Notes under the pieces: model-generated | What the model saw: only the letters and a program-made list of their open reading frames with translations | The model's database searches: none | What the model was told of the DNA's origin: nothing | In this document: piece after piece, positions 1 to 10,181 of the stretch | Layout: each line of letters starts with the position of its first letter | Numbering within the stretch: position 1 is the stretch's first letter | Program-made: the position numbers and the translations under genes | Source of the DNA: Sanguinoderma infundibulare | Lineage: Eukaryota; Basidiomycota; Agaricomycetes; Polyporales; Polyporaceae | Assembly (NCBI GenBank): GCA_032821775.1 | Contig: JAVLRN010000001.1 | Span: 496,001-560,000 of the forward strand | Direction: 5' to 3' | Length of the DNA stretch: 64,000 nt

Positions 1-365
1 TCGTGCACGACTATAAGCCCATTCCCCACGACGACGCGGCATGTTCTTGTTGTCTAGCCCTGCCATAGCGAGACTGGAGTCGCAGTCTGGCTGCAACGAT
101 CGGCGTTTCCTAGCTGAGGTGGAAGCACACGTAGGGCACTCGGATGTGAGTCCGTGAACCCCATATGTAACCCTCAGAGGTGCAGTCTGCCAAGTTCAGT
201 GGGAAGACCTGGAAAACTTTGATCAGCCGGGTCGATAATCTGGTTTTCGAGAAACAATGTACCCAGCACGAGGCATTACATTCAGTGGAGGAAACCGGGG
301 TCTGTTGAACCGTTATTCATGGTCAAAGTTGTCTACGCATAAAACTTACCTCATGACGCGCTTCT
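1..365. other. Left-edge spacer, no gene seen
   Basis: No open frame here shows family resemblance or a plausible splice pattern. It contains the region 3' of the Naa38-like gene, which ends at 366, and may hold its terminator or the tail of a gene lying outside the window. Confidence 0.4.
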
Positions 366-719
366 TCACGCATACATGCTATCTTCATCGCTATCAATAT
401 AGCTGGTGTTCTTCGTATGGTCCCCCGCCGTATGGGTTTCGACGCGCACGACCAACCGCCACGGTATCATGACCTGCCCAACGTAGCGTCCGTCCAACCC
501 ATCGGACCCAGCGTCCGGCCCTAGGCGATACTCGTCCGTGTTGATGAGCAGGATATTGAGCTGCTTGTCCGTGCCCGCAAACGTCCCGAGAAAGACGCGT
601 CCGTCGGTCACAGACACCCTCAGCGTCTTCCTCAGGAGAGCCTTCAGTTGCTCCACGTTCTCTGTGGGAGCCGTGCTGCGTACGTGTGGGGATGCCGTGG
701 CGACGGGTGGCGAGGACAT
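366..719 (-). CDS. Lsm-domain protein, NatC auxiliary subunit Naa38-like (LSMD1 type)
   Basis: Intronless reading frame of 117 residues. After a short Ser/Pro/Ala-rich N-terminus, an Sm/Lsm fold covers about residues 23-95. Sm1-type features are 'LKALLRKTLRVSVTDGRVF' followed by 'GTFAGTDKQLNILL'; the Sm2-like strand is 'GQVMIPWRLVVRVE'. The GTF-x-DK-x-N arrangement and the acidic tail (DSDEDSMYA) match the small Lsm proteins that act as the Naa38 subunit of the NatC N-terminal acetyltransferase. That assignment rests on family knowledge; other Lsm proteins are possible. The open frame extends upstream of 719 only through a non-ATG codon, so the first ATG (Met-Ser-Ser) at 719 is taken as start. 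Its promoter is shared with the divergent CofD-like gene 211 nt away. Confidence 0.8.
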   Translation of the reverse strand: MSSPPVATASPHVRSTAPTENVEQLKALLRKTLRVSVTDGRVFLGTFAGTDKQLNILLINTDEYRLGPDAGSDGLDGRYVGQVMIPWRLVVRVETHTAGDHTKNTSYIDSDEDSMYA

Positions 720-875
720 GATGGGGAGGAGAAGAACGCGGAGGTCCACGTTATCGACACGGTCGTCGTGGTCGTGGCCAGAGACCAAGCGCGCGAAATG
801 GGCACTGCGCTTGCTTCCGCTCTACGATCATGCTGATATTGGCTCCTCCCACAATCTCCGTCCCCGGGACTGGCC

Positions 876-882
876 TATATAA
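876..882 (+). promoter_or_regulatory. TATA box of the CofD-like gene
   Basis: TATATAA lies about 50 nt upstream of the ATG at 931, within the short divergent interval after the Naa38-like gene. Spacing suits a plus-strand core promoter with a very short leader. Confidence 0.5.
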
Positions 883-930
883 CGTACGCTCGCAGTGGCA
901 AAGGTACAAGCTAGCATGGTCTTCTGAGGG

Positions 931-2868
931 ATGAGTTACTTCGCGCTTTCCCCGAAACCTCTTGCGTCCGGCGCCGACAGCCCTGGATCCTCTGTCTTCG
1001 ACCTCCCCATTCAGCCCGGCCCAGCCCAGGCGACGCCGGTCAGGCGGCCTAGCGTCGTCACAATACAGCCAGCAGAACGCGTGCAATCGTCTGCCGAAGA
1101 GACCTCGTTTGTGGTCATATCTGGCGGTACTGGATGCAACTCCATCTGCTCCGCCTTCGGCCATTCCGCCTGCTACGTCCTTCCCGTCTCGGACGATGGA
1201 GGTTCGTCTAGCGAGATTATCCGGGTGTTGGGAGGCCCTTCCATTGGTGAGACAGCATATAACCTCGAAACGAAGTCGCTAGCTAACTTGTATGCAGGAG
1301 ATATCCGTTCAAGACTGGTTCGCTTGATCCCTTCCGCAGACCCTGGTTCACCATTGGACGCCATTCGCAACCTCCTCGCATATCGATTACCGACAAAGTG
1401 CACGGAACGGGAAGCGCGTGATGAGTGGAGAGACATTGTGGAAGGCAGGAGTCGGTTGTGGGCAGGCATACCCAGTGACCGAAAGGAGATGATACGAGGT
1501 ATGTCCATCAAGTCTCCTAATCGCACAATGGTCCTCATGTCTCTGCAGCCTTCCTCGTCCGCTTCGAACACGAGATCCTGTCGCGTGCGCACAAGAACTT
1601 CTCGTTTGTGAATGGAAGGTCCGTCGTCGTTGATGGACGTGGTGAAGGGCGAGCTTCTCAATACCACGCTTCAGCATCGGCAATTATTTTCTGTCCGCTG
1701 CGCAAGCCTTTTTCCGCTCTCTTCCTTCCGCCATATTCCTCTTCTCCTCCATCACCCACAGCGAGGCGAACATCCTACCGGTCATCGTGACCAACCACAC
1801 GGTCACGATCGCAGCAGAACTGGTGAGATCATCGCATGGCTCCCTAGACATGGACTATATTCATTCTAAGCAATCATAGGAGGATGGCGAACGATTGGTC
1901 GGTCAATGTGAGATTTCCCACCCGGTTCGACGGTCTCCCCAGATCAGTGTGTCGTTGGAAGAGGACCCTGGATCACCCGTTGACCCCTTGGATGGGACGT
2001 TGCCTCGTAGCCGAAATGTGTTATTCGAAGCAGAAGGAAAGAGCCATTATGAACCTCTCAACTCCCGTATCGCTAGTAAGTTATCACCGTCTCGGTGCCA
2101 CGCCGTATCTGACCTTTCGATAGGGTTGTTCTATATCAACGCATACGGAAACGAGATTCATCCGTCCCCAAACGCCGACTATATCTCTTCCATGTCTCGA
2201 TACAACATGTTGGTTTACTCCTGCGGATCCCTGTGGACAAGGTTGGTTCCGCCAAGTGATGTTTCGGTTCTGCACTCACTCGGTCACCGTTTCAGCATCA
2301 TACCGTGCCTCGCATTGAAAGGCGTCGCAAATGCTATTGCTAGCTCGCGGTCATTGAGGGCGAAGGTACTTCTTTGTACGTCAGCGATCTATTGCCTGTG
2401 TCTGTTTTACTACAACGCGGCGCAGTGAACTCTGCAAACGATCGAGAAACCGATGGATATACAGCGGTGGACTACATTCGGTAGGCTTCTAACAGGCTCA
2501 GGGCAATGGAACTTCGACTTATCAGTGACGTGCTCAGGACCATTGCGCGGACGCTGAATGATGGTCACCACGCAAAGGCATACGGCGGTCTTAGCAAGGC
2601 CGATACGACATATCCCATCTCAGCTTTCATCACGCACCTCGTTTATCTTAAGGGGACGGTGGTCGAAGTTGACATCCCTCAAATCACAGTATGTCCATGT
2701 CATCTGCCAGCCGAGCAGTCGTCGGCTCACACTCCTTGTCAGTATCTGGGTGTGCGTTGCATAGAAGTGGAAGGTCCTATGGATGAGAGGACGAACGTGC
2801 CGCAGTTTGACGCGACGTCCATTAAACGGGCCGTTCGGGACATTCTAGATAGCGTTATGGACGAATAG
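931..2868 (+). CDS. UPF0052/CofD-like (YvcK/2-phospho-L-lactate transferase fold) protein
   Basis: Ten exons give about 486 residues: 931-1246, 1298-1498, 1549-1618, 1675-1822, 1880-2075, 2124-2241, 2296-2375, 2426-2480, 2538-2688, 2743-2868. All phases close and introns are 48-57 nt. The N-terminal nucleotide-binding region reads 'VVISGGTGCNSICSAF' then 'VLPVSDDGGSSSEI' and 'GDIRSRLVRL', the signature of the CofD/YvcK family. Further conserved blocks are 'IGNYFLSAAQAFF', 'LFYINAYGNEI', 'YNMLVYSCGSLWTSIIPCLALKGVANAI' (split by an intron) and 'NDRETDGYTAVDYIRTIARTLN'. Bacterial relatives bind UDP-sugars (YvcK) or transfer phospholactate (CofD); the fungal role is unknown and no F420 pathway is expected. 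The tail is variable. Start is the first ATG after the TATA box. Confidence 0.9.
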
Positions 2869-2966
2869 ACAATGCCTTCATCTCCGACGAGCGAGGGATA
2901 TGTATTGCTCTTCTCAATCCAGTGTTTGGGAAGCTTGTCTGCCGTGTCCACTCTTCTGGGTCAGTC

Positions 2967-2975
2967 TATATAAAT
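2967..2975 (+). promoter_or_regulatory. TATA box preceding the orphan acidic gene
   Basis: TATATAAAT lies 99 nt after the CofD-like stop codon. An ATG at 3053, about 80 nt downstream, opens a 16-codon frame (MPANEQPSTSRARTAQ) ending in a possible GT donor at 3100. This suggests that the next gene may begin with a short first exon here rather than at 3220. Confidence 0.35.
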
Positions 2976-3219
2976 ACCTACACGTTGCTGCGTCCGCCAC
3001 ATACATCTGGTCTCGATATCGCGACAGTGACCATCATTTAGGTCAGGCGACCATGCCTGCGAACGAGCAACCGTCCACCAGTCGGGCTAGAACAGCTCAG
3101 TGACACCAGCGAGCTACGCGGCGCATCCAGTTCCCGCATCCGCGCCTTCGATCGAGCCTCCTCTGCAACCTTCACCTCGACGTCCATGACTCCCTCATGA
3201 GCCTCCTCCGTGCCCGGCC

Positions 3220-4791
3220 ATGGCAAGCACATTATCCGCGAACGTCGACCTCAATCCGAGTACGAACCACACGAGGCTCCTCTCAAGCTCGAGGGAGCCA
3301 AGGGTAGTGAGATCCATCTTGCTCTCCGGTGCGTTCTTCCGCGCTATTCCCCCAGCCGTTGCCCAACTAGCTCGGCGGGCCTTTCATTTCACTTACGCAC
3401 CCCCTCCTTGGCCACATGTCTGCCTTCCCCGCGGTTCTGCAGCGTCCGGGCCTCCAGGCTTGCATGCGCGAGAGGGCCGCGGCCCCCGCGAGCCGAGCGT
3501 GAGCGAGGAGGGGCTCGCGTCCGCCCTCGGTCCCAATCCCAATGCTCCCTCAGTGCAGCCCGAAGTGATGACCAAGTCACCATCAGCAGCAGGAGCAGCA
3601 CCCGTCGCGGACGCAGACGGCCGGCACCCCTCTGTCCACCTCAGCCCCGACCTCTCCGAGTCTCAGTCTGCACCCACCGCTCCATCGAGCACAGACGACG
3701 CCCGCGCGATGCCTCCGCCGCCGCCTCCTGTCCGTGTCTCCGTCTCCGCGCCTGCCGCCCCGCGCGCGCGACGCACGCCGCTCGAGCTCCCCGGCTCGGC
3801 CCTCGACCAGCTGTACACGACGGAGCGCAAGTGCGCGCTGGAGGGCACGTCGCCGAAGCCGTGCATCGTGCCCGGGAACGCGCTGCACCTCATCGACGAC
3901 GACCCCTCGGCGCCGCGCTCCGCGACGCCGCCGTCGGTCATCGTCGTCGGGCACGAGTCCGAGCATGGGGCCGAGCCCGAGACGGACGCCGACTTCGATG
4001 CGGAAGTGGGCGAGGCGGAGGAGGAGGTCCTCTATGACGACGGAGGGGCGGATGGGGATTGCGAAGGGGATGGCGCGCACAGGAGGAGGAGCGCGTCACA
4101 GCCGCCTTGCGGGGACGCTGGGGCGGGGAACGGGAACGGCGGGGTGCATCCAGGCCCGCGGGTACGCTTCCGCTCGCGCGTGCGCATCACCTCTGGCTTG
4201 CACCGGCACCGGCACGGGGTCAGCGCGACGGGGGGCTCGACCCCAGGCTCGACGACGTCGGGCTCGCCGTCGTCGTCCATCTCCGCGCCGCTGCGGTACC
4301 AGGCGGACGAGAACGCGGCGTGGGGCCCGATCGGCAAGCGGCTGAGCGCGTACGCCTCCGCGGGCGGGTGGCAGAGGAGACCGCAGGCGCAGGTGCAGGT
4401 GGTGCAGACTCGCGTGGGCCCGAACGGGGAGGCAAACTTCGGCGGGGCGCGGAACGGCGCGACTACGAGGGGAAGAGGAGGGCTGCGGGGCGCGCGAGGG
4501 TACGGCGAGCGGACGCCGCTGCTTCGTCCGCCGGCGTCCGAGGACGAGGACGAGGATGCGGAGGGGATGAGCGAGGGCGAACGGACTATGCGCGCGTCCG
4601 CGTTGCGAAAAGAAGAGGAAGCGGTGTTTGGCAAGTGGCCGTGGAGGATCTTCAACCGTCATGTGAGTGCACGCGCCCTTCCCCCCTCCTCGTCCTCGCG
4701 CTCATGTTGCGCATGTATGCAGTGGTGGTGGTGGCACGTCGAACCCGTATTTTGCTGCTGTGCCGACGACCCCGACTACGAGGACTTTTAA
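3220..4791 (+). CDS. Acidic, low-complexity protein of unknown function
   Basis: Not recognised. The open frame runs 523 codons. A 60-nt intron (4663-4722, GTGAGT...TATGCAG) lies near the 3' end and is a multiple of three, so retaining it keeps the frame; spliced, the protein is about 503 residues. The first ~115 codons look poorly coding. Start could instead be the ATG at 3568 (Met-Thr-Lys-Ser-Pro; ~387 residues), or a short exon at 3053. Visible elements: Pro-rich stretch; 'RTPLELPGSALDQLYTTER'; a long acidic run (ETDADFDAEVGEAEEEVLYDD); 'ENAAWGPIGKRLSAYASAGG'; 'YGERTPLLRPP'; a second acidic run; and a conserved-looking tail 'FGKWPWRIFNRH' joined to Trp4-His and a Cys-rich end (CCCADDPDYEDF). 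The Cys triplet could be lipidated; that is speculation. Confidence 0.6.
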   Translation: MASTLSANVDLNPSTNHTRLLSSSREPRVVRSILLSGAFFRAIPPAVAQLARRAFHFTYAPPPWPHVCLPRGSAASGPPGLHAREGRGPREPSVSEEGLASALGPNPNAPSVQPEVMTKSPSAAGAAPVADADGRHPSVHLSPDLSESQSAPTAPSSTDDARAMPPPPPPVRVSVSAPAAPRARRTPLELPGSALDQLYTTERKCALEGTSPKPCIVPGNALHLIDDDPSAPRSATPPSVIVVGHESEHGAEPETDADFDAEVGEAEEEVLYDDGGADGDCEGDGAHRRRSASQPPCGDAGAGNGNGGVHPGPRVRFRSRVRITSGLHRHRHGVSATGGSTPGSTTSGSPSSSISAPLRYQADENAAWGPIGKRLSAYASAGGWQRRPQAQVQVVQTRVGPNGEANFGGARNGATTRGRGGLRGARGYGERTPLLRPPASEDEDEDAEGMSEGERTMRASALRKEEEAVFGKWPWRIFNRHVSARALPPSSSSRSCCACMQWWWWHVEPVFCCCADDPDYEDF

Positions 4792-5122
4792 TCTTCACTG
4801 CCTGGACTGCCCTTCCCAATGCTGCCATCGAGCTATGCCCCACTTCTACGCTCTACTCACCACTCCACTCATGCATCTCTATGATGATATGCGCATGTAC
4901 GATCCGCACGCCTCACGTTCCCCGATATTCTGACCAGCCACTGCGGTTCGTCTTCAAATGTAGACTAGTGATCACCGCTCGCTGTGCCGCATTGTTGTAA
5001 TCTACGTACATACATTGCTGGACGGATACCCATCGAATCTCACATCCAAGAAGTGCCTTCGTTCTATACGGTCATATCGCCACATCATCACGCCCGCTCG
5101 CTCACATTTTCTGCTCCTCGTT

Positions 5123-6629
5123 CTACGCCGCCTTCGTCGGCTTGACCATAGTCGGCGGCAGGGTCGTAATGGGCGGGAGGAGCCCGCTCGCCGTCTTCCT
5201 CGAGTTCTGGATCAAGACGTGGTCCATGATGACCAGCGCCGCCATGGCCTCCACGATGGGCACCGCGCGGGGCACGACGCACGGGTCGTGCCTCCCCCGC
5301 GCCGCGAGCGTGCCGGGGGTCCCGTCGTACTGCGCCGTCTCCTGCGCCCGGGAGATGGTGGCGGGGCTCTTGAAGCCGATCCTGAAGTAGATGTCCTCGC
5401 CGTTGGTGATCCCGCCCTGGACGCCGCCGCTCCAGTTGGTGCGCGTGCCGAGCCCGCCGTCGGCGGCGGCGACGAAGGGGTCGTTGTGGCGCGAGCCGGG
5501 GACCTGCGTGCCGCGGAAGCCGGAGCCGATCTCGAAGGCCTTGGTGGCGGGGATGGAGAGCATGGCGTGGCCGAGTTTGGCCTCGAGCTTGTCGAAGACG
5601 GGCTCGCCGATGCCCGAGGGGACGTTGCGGATGACGCAGGTGACGGTGCCGCCGATGGAGTCGTTGGCCTCTTTGGCGCGGAGGATGCGCTGGGGGCGTG
5701 GTGCGAGTGATTGTTAGCATACGCGCGTACGGGGAAGGAGGGGTGGAAAGGTTGCACCTTGACCATGCGTTCTGACGTCTCGGCGTGGGGACAGCGGGTG
5801 GGCTGGGCGTCGACCTGTTCGCGGGTGACGGTCTTGAGGAGCTGGACGAGCTCGGGGCTCAGCGCGTCCTCGACCGCGTCGTCATCTTCGGGCGCGACCT
5901 GCGACGACGGCGAGACGAAGGAGGGGAGCTGGACCTTGCCCACGGACGAGACGAAGGCGACGATCTCGACGCCGTACGCGAGCTTGAGGTACTTTTCCGC
6001 AATCGCCCCGGCGGCGACTCTGCCTGCAGCAGCGCGGGGTACAGTGCGTCAGCGACTTTTGCATGCACCAAACGCTCGCGAATCGTACGATGCCGAGGGA
6101 GCCTTACGTACCAATTGTCTCGCGCGCGCTGCTCCGGCCTCCGCCGCTGCTCGCCTTCACGCCGTACTTCTCGAGGTAGGTCCAGTCGGCGTGGCTCGGG
6201 CGCGGGTAGAGGTCGGTCTCGGAGTAGTCCTTTGGCCGCTGGTCCTCGTTGCGGACGAGGAGGCCGATCGGGGTGCCGAGCGTGATGCCATGCTCGATGC
6301 CGGACTGGAGGTGGACGAGGTCCTTCTCGTCGCGCTGCACGATAGATAGCGTTCTGGTCGGTGACGGGCGCCGCGCGCACAAAGACCGATGGTACGTACG
6401 GGGGTGGTGAGATTGCTCTGGCCCGGACGCCTGCGGCTCAGCTGCACTTGGACGTCTTGCGCGGCGAGTGGGAGGCCCTGTTCCGAGTATAAAGATAAAT
6501 ATGGGCCGCTTGTGGCGCAGGGAGCGGAATGGCACTCACCGGAGGGCAACCGTCGATGATGGCGCCGACAGAGGCGCAGTGGGACTCGCCGTAAGTGGTG
6601 ACGCGGAAGAGGGTGCCAAAGGTGGACAT
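5123..6629 (-). CDS. ARO2: Chorismate synthase
   Basis: Catalyses the last shikimate step, 5-enolpyruvylshikimate-3-phosphate to chorismate, using reduced FMN. Five exons (6540-6629, 6400-6477, 6112-6334, 5758-6023, 5123-5689) give 407 residues with all phases closing. Signatures: N-terminal '[18 protein letters not shown]' and '[12 protein letters not shown]'; '[17 protein letters not shown]' across two introns; '[22 protein letters not shown]' across another; '[15 protein letters not shown]'; '[20 protein letters not shown]'; '[13 protein letters not shown]'; and the C-terminal signature '[21 protein letters not shown]'. Length fits monofunctional fungal enzymes. Fungal orthologues usually carry their own flavin-reductase activity; that is family knowledge, not visible here. 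It is divergent from the DUF7704-type gene, with 512 nt between the starts. Confidence 0.97.
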
Positions 6630-6900
6630 CTTGAGGGTGACAGATTGAGCACTGGTCGAGCAGGCGGTATATAGGCAACGCACCTCGTTTTAAGGAATGG
6701 TGTGTGACTGCGGGGGACGTTGGTCGGCTGGGCAGCAATCCTCCGGGGCGTTATAACGTCTGCGCCGTGCCCGTCCTTGGTCAGGCGTCCGATCTGCTCG
6801 GTGGTTTGTGTCGGCCGGTGCACGTCGATAGACACTCAAGAATTCCTGCCGTCAATAGACGGAGGTCGGAGCGACCGTAGAGCGTGCTTTTATACACAGA

Positions 6901-6906
6901 TGACTC
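6901..6906 (+). promoter_or_regulatory. Possible Gcn4/Cpc1-type TGACTC element
   Basis: A TGACTC core lies 272 nt upstream of the chorismate synthase start codon. Amino-acid biosynthetic genes are classical targets of Gcn4-type bZIP factors that bind this core. A single hexamer can occur by chance, so support is weak. Confidence 0.25.
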
Positions 6907-7141
6907 GCATCCAAGTTCACGCATCGTGTCGAGAACATTTACAAGTCCTCGAGATTAGATTAGATATTGTGTCACGTGCCATTGAGCTTATCCCCGCCCG
7001 CCCTGGTTCAACTTCCCAGTGTTCCCACCGAGTGTACCTGTACCGTCGTTACGTCCACGTCGAGCATTGCGACCGGTTTCGCCTTGTAAAGGTAATGCAG
7101 AATGAGCTTTTGCTATAGTCAACTTACCAAACGCCGAGTAG

Positions 7142-8032
7142 ATGCCGCTCATCTCACAATTTCCAGCCCTGCCGGGGTTCTACCAGCTTCTGTTCTTGCA
7201 TATTGAGCCAAGTAATGCTTCGCTGCCAGCAGCACGTCAGCACGTCGCCTAACTCTCCACAGTGTCGACAATGATGCCTGCGGTCATGGCATGGCTCTTT
7301 CCTGGAGAAGCATGGTTCCACAACCAGCTCATTCCAGACGGGACGCCAGTCCCCGCCGCGCTCTCTGACGCGCGAACCACGATGGCCATCTGGCAGCTGG
7401 GCAACTGTGAGTGGAATGCCCCAAACCTTACGTCTACCGTGCCTCACACGCCCTTATGACCAGGCTACCTCCTGCTCGGCATGATCTCAACTTTCGTATT
7501 CCGCGCCGTTCGGGATACGCTGCCGAACAACCCGGTCGCCCAAGAACGCATCATGGGCGCGAGCTTTACCGCTCTCGCACTCGCGGACGTAAGTACCTCT
7601 CGCGTGGATGCAAGCAGATACGGGCACTGAACACGGACCTTGAATTCCCTCTGTTTCTGCAGGTGACCCAGTAGGCCCTACTTACTACACCCACACCCCG
7701 AGTCCCTACCTGATTTACTCCCGCAGCATCATCTGGTCCTGGGTCGGCCTCCCGTCCGACCTCAAGTACTCCTTCTCAGCCTGGAACTCGATGACGCACG
7801 GCAACATCACTTTCGTCGTCTTCCTCCTCAGCATGAGGTACGTATGTAGATCCGATCCGTCCGCCCGTGCACATTCCTTCCGGCAGTCACTTCGCGAACC
7901 GCTAACACCGAACGCTAACGATCACGGGGCCTCTCCTTTTTCTTCTTCAGAATCGCCTGGTTCCTGGGAATCGGCCGCACGCGCTACTACTTCGGGCAGC
8001 CCTCCCCCTCTCCAAAGACGAAAGCGGCCTGA
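7142..8032 (+). CDS. Small four-helix membrane protein, DUF7704-like
   Basis: Six exons (7142-7211, 7263-7406, 7464-7588, 7663-7670, 7727-7837, 7951-8032) give 179 residues. The N-terminus 'GFYQLLFLHIEP' joined to 'MSTMMPAVMAWLF' resembles the opening of fungal DUF7704 proteins. Hydrophobic segments follow at 'CYLLLGMISTFVF', 'GASFTALALADVTHIIWSW' and 'ITFVVFLLSMRIAWFLGIG'. Exon 4 is only 8 nt (GTGACCCA): it is needed to write 'ADVTHIIW', because both neighbouring exons are out of phase without it and the alternative reading hits a stop at once. The first exon also depends on an intron with phase 1 at Pro-Met. Function unknown; likely an endomembrane protein. The DUF assignment is from memory of the family pattern. 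Confidence 0.72.
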
Positions 8033-10181
8033 AGAACAACCTCCACTTTCCTTCTGCATTGTAGATAGCATCCACGCTCTCCCTTCCTAGTTCTATACCC
8101 ACGTATGGAGCGCTGGGTGCGGGATGCAGCCCGGGAGAACCGTGCGACGCGAACCGACCGAGCAGCGTAATGCCGTGTTAGCAGTGCTCACCCCATTCCA
8201 CGACCGACTTGCCCCATTGATGCCATATACTGCCGCGCTCGTCGCCCCCCCCCATACAGTCAAAATGCATCGCCTCCACGCGCGAGCTCCCCGCATATGG
8301 CAGCCTCAGCCCTAGACGTTCGAAAAGGGAAGCCCGTCCCACACACCGCTCGTCCCGACGTGTGTCCTGCTTCTCGCGCTTGAAATGCTCAATACCGTGC
8401 CTGTGCCGCCGTCGCACCCACACCCTGAATGCAAGTTCCGGCCACCCATCTCACGCGTGCTTCCTGACGTGAGGCTGAAGCTACCGATGGTATGAGTGCA
8501 AGTGCGACGAGGGGGCCTTCGACGTTCGACGAACCCGGCAGCCGATCTCCCTTTCGTGTGCGCGAAGTTCAATGCTTGCTGCTATATTGCTACTCACTTA
8601 GACTAGCTCGTCGATACGCCTTGCCGAACGTTCGATTGCACCCCTAGTTCGGCGTCGGATCTTCACCACTACCAGCCCATATTGAGATGATGATACGAAG
8701 GAAGAACCGCGATCGAGCCTACAGTATGACGTGCGTACATGTATGCGTCCGGATCCCGCGACGATCGCCAAGTAGCGCTTCACTCCAGTGCTATCTCCAG
8801 CCATGCGTTCATATGCATTTCGATTGAACCCAACGTACGGCCGCTGCGGTGCCGAAAGCTCTCCTCGACGTGCAATTCAAACGTAGTCCACGTCCACGTA
8901 CAGTAATATTAATGAATGGGTGCATGTGGAACCCGACGACGGCACGTCCACGTCCGCAAAGATACTGACCAGGACTAGAACCACACGCAAACATCGATGC
9001 GGATCTACGTCAGACTTCGTATGACAGTCGTCAAAATAGTATTCAGGGTCAACGTCCTTACATATCTCGCCTTCGTACCTGTACATAATCTCGTTGGGGG
9101 TGGTACTTGGCCCAGTGATAACGGACGAACTATGCGATGGTACTAGCGGCGGCGTCATGATATGGTACCGATAACGATATAGAGAACGAGTACATAATAC
9201 ACACAAATATACCGAGACAGTGCGCGGAGACGGAGACGGAACACTTGGGCTACGATGGCAGGAACAGTACGTACACGGACAGCGAAGAGACGCGACGAGG
9301 AATCCACGGGACGAGACGATGGGGATAACTGGACAGAGCGTGCGAGACTGACTGGGGAAGACGAGAAACGAGCTCTACACGCCGCAAGGCGGCTCGAGGC
9401 GGACGACAATAGGAACAGGAACGGTGCGGGCAGAGAACAATCGGGCTCCTGCGAAACGAATCCAGGCCCATGAACAGATGAGAAGGCGCACGAAAGGTTC
9501 GCAGGCCCCGCTAACGCCAACACGCCGGCGGCCCGAGCAGCACAGCGGCGCACTCCTGCTCGACGCTCCGACCCATCCGCACAGAGCATATACGTCGGCT
9601 GACAGGGGCTGGGTAAGGACCGTGGACGCACTCACGGAAGACGCACCGAAGACGTCCACCTCGCCGACTGGTCCCGAGCGGCGCCGGACACTTGTCCAAG
9701 TGCCAAGTCCCCACTACCCGATTTTCTCCCTGAAGGACCCTCCAACCTTCCTGGCCTGGCGATCCGCGCCCCCCCGCATTACTCGTGATCCCCAAGGTTC
9801 TCGTCGCAAAGTCCAGTGTGCTGTGTCCGTGTAGATGAATAAGGGTGCTCGTGCGTGACGGGGAAAACGAAAATTGGGCATGGGAATTGCATGGGGGTTA
9901 TTGGGTGTAGGAGAAGTGGATGGATGATGATATTCGGCATGTAAAACAAACCATCGCGAGAGTCCCTGATGGCGGAGGTATGCATATGAAGCGGGTGACA
10001 GTGCAAAGATGCAATTTGAGAGAGCGGACGTGGGTCGCACGCAGAGTGCCAGAGTGAAGCCACAAGCCGGATGCGAGCAGTGAGCAAGGACGACTACCAG
10101 AGGGAGCTATGGCGGATACAGCACAGAACGACGGAACAACGACACGAACAGCACCAGTCGGAGATGGTATAGCGTTCCGGT
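8033..10181. other. 2.1 kb spacer without a recognisable gene
   Basis: Lies between the convergent ends of the DUF7704-like gene and the Yap1-type gene. Open frames on both strands are low in family signal and lack sensible splice partners. It should contain both 3' untranslated regions. Several short 'cgtccacgt'-like motifs recur between 8880 and 8960, but I see no defined repeat. Confidence 0.4.

Noticed and set aside
2481..2501. A 21-nt 'intron' (GTAGGC...CTCAG) in the CofD-like gene
   Set aside because: Too short to splice; using the acceptor at 2537 gives a normal 57-nt intron and restores the conserved 'DYIRTIARTLN'.
5015..5710. Plus-strand open frame of 231 codons
   Set aside because: Antisense shadow of the chorismate synthase coding sequence.
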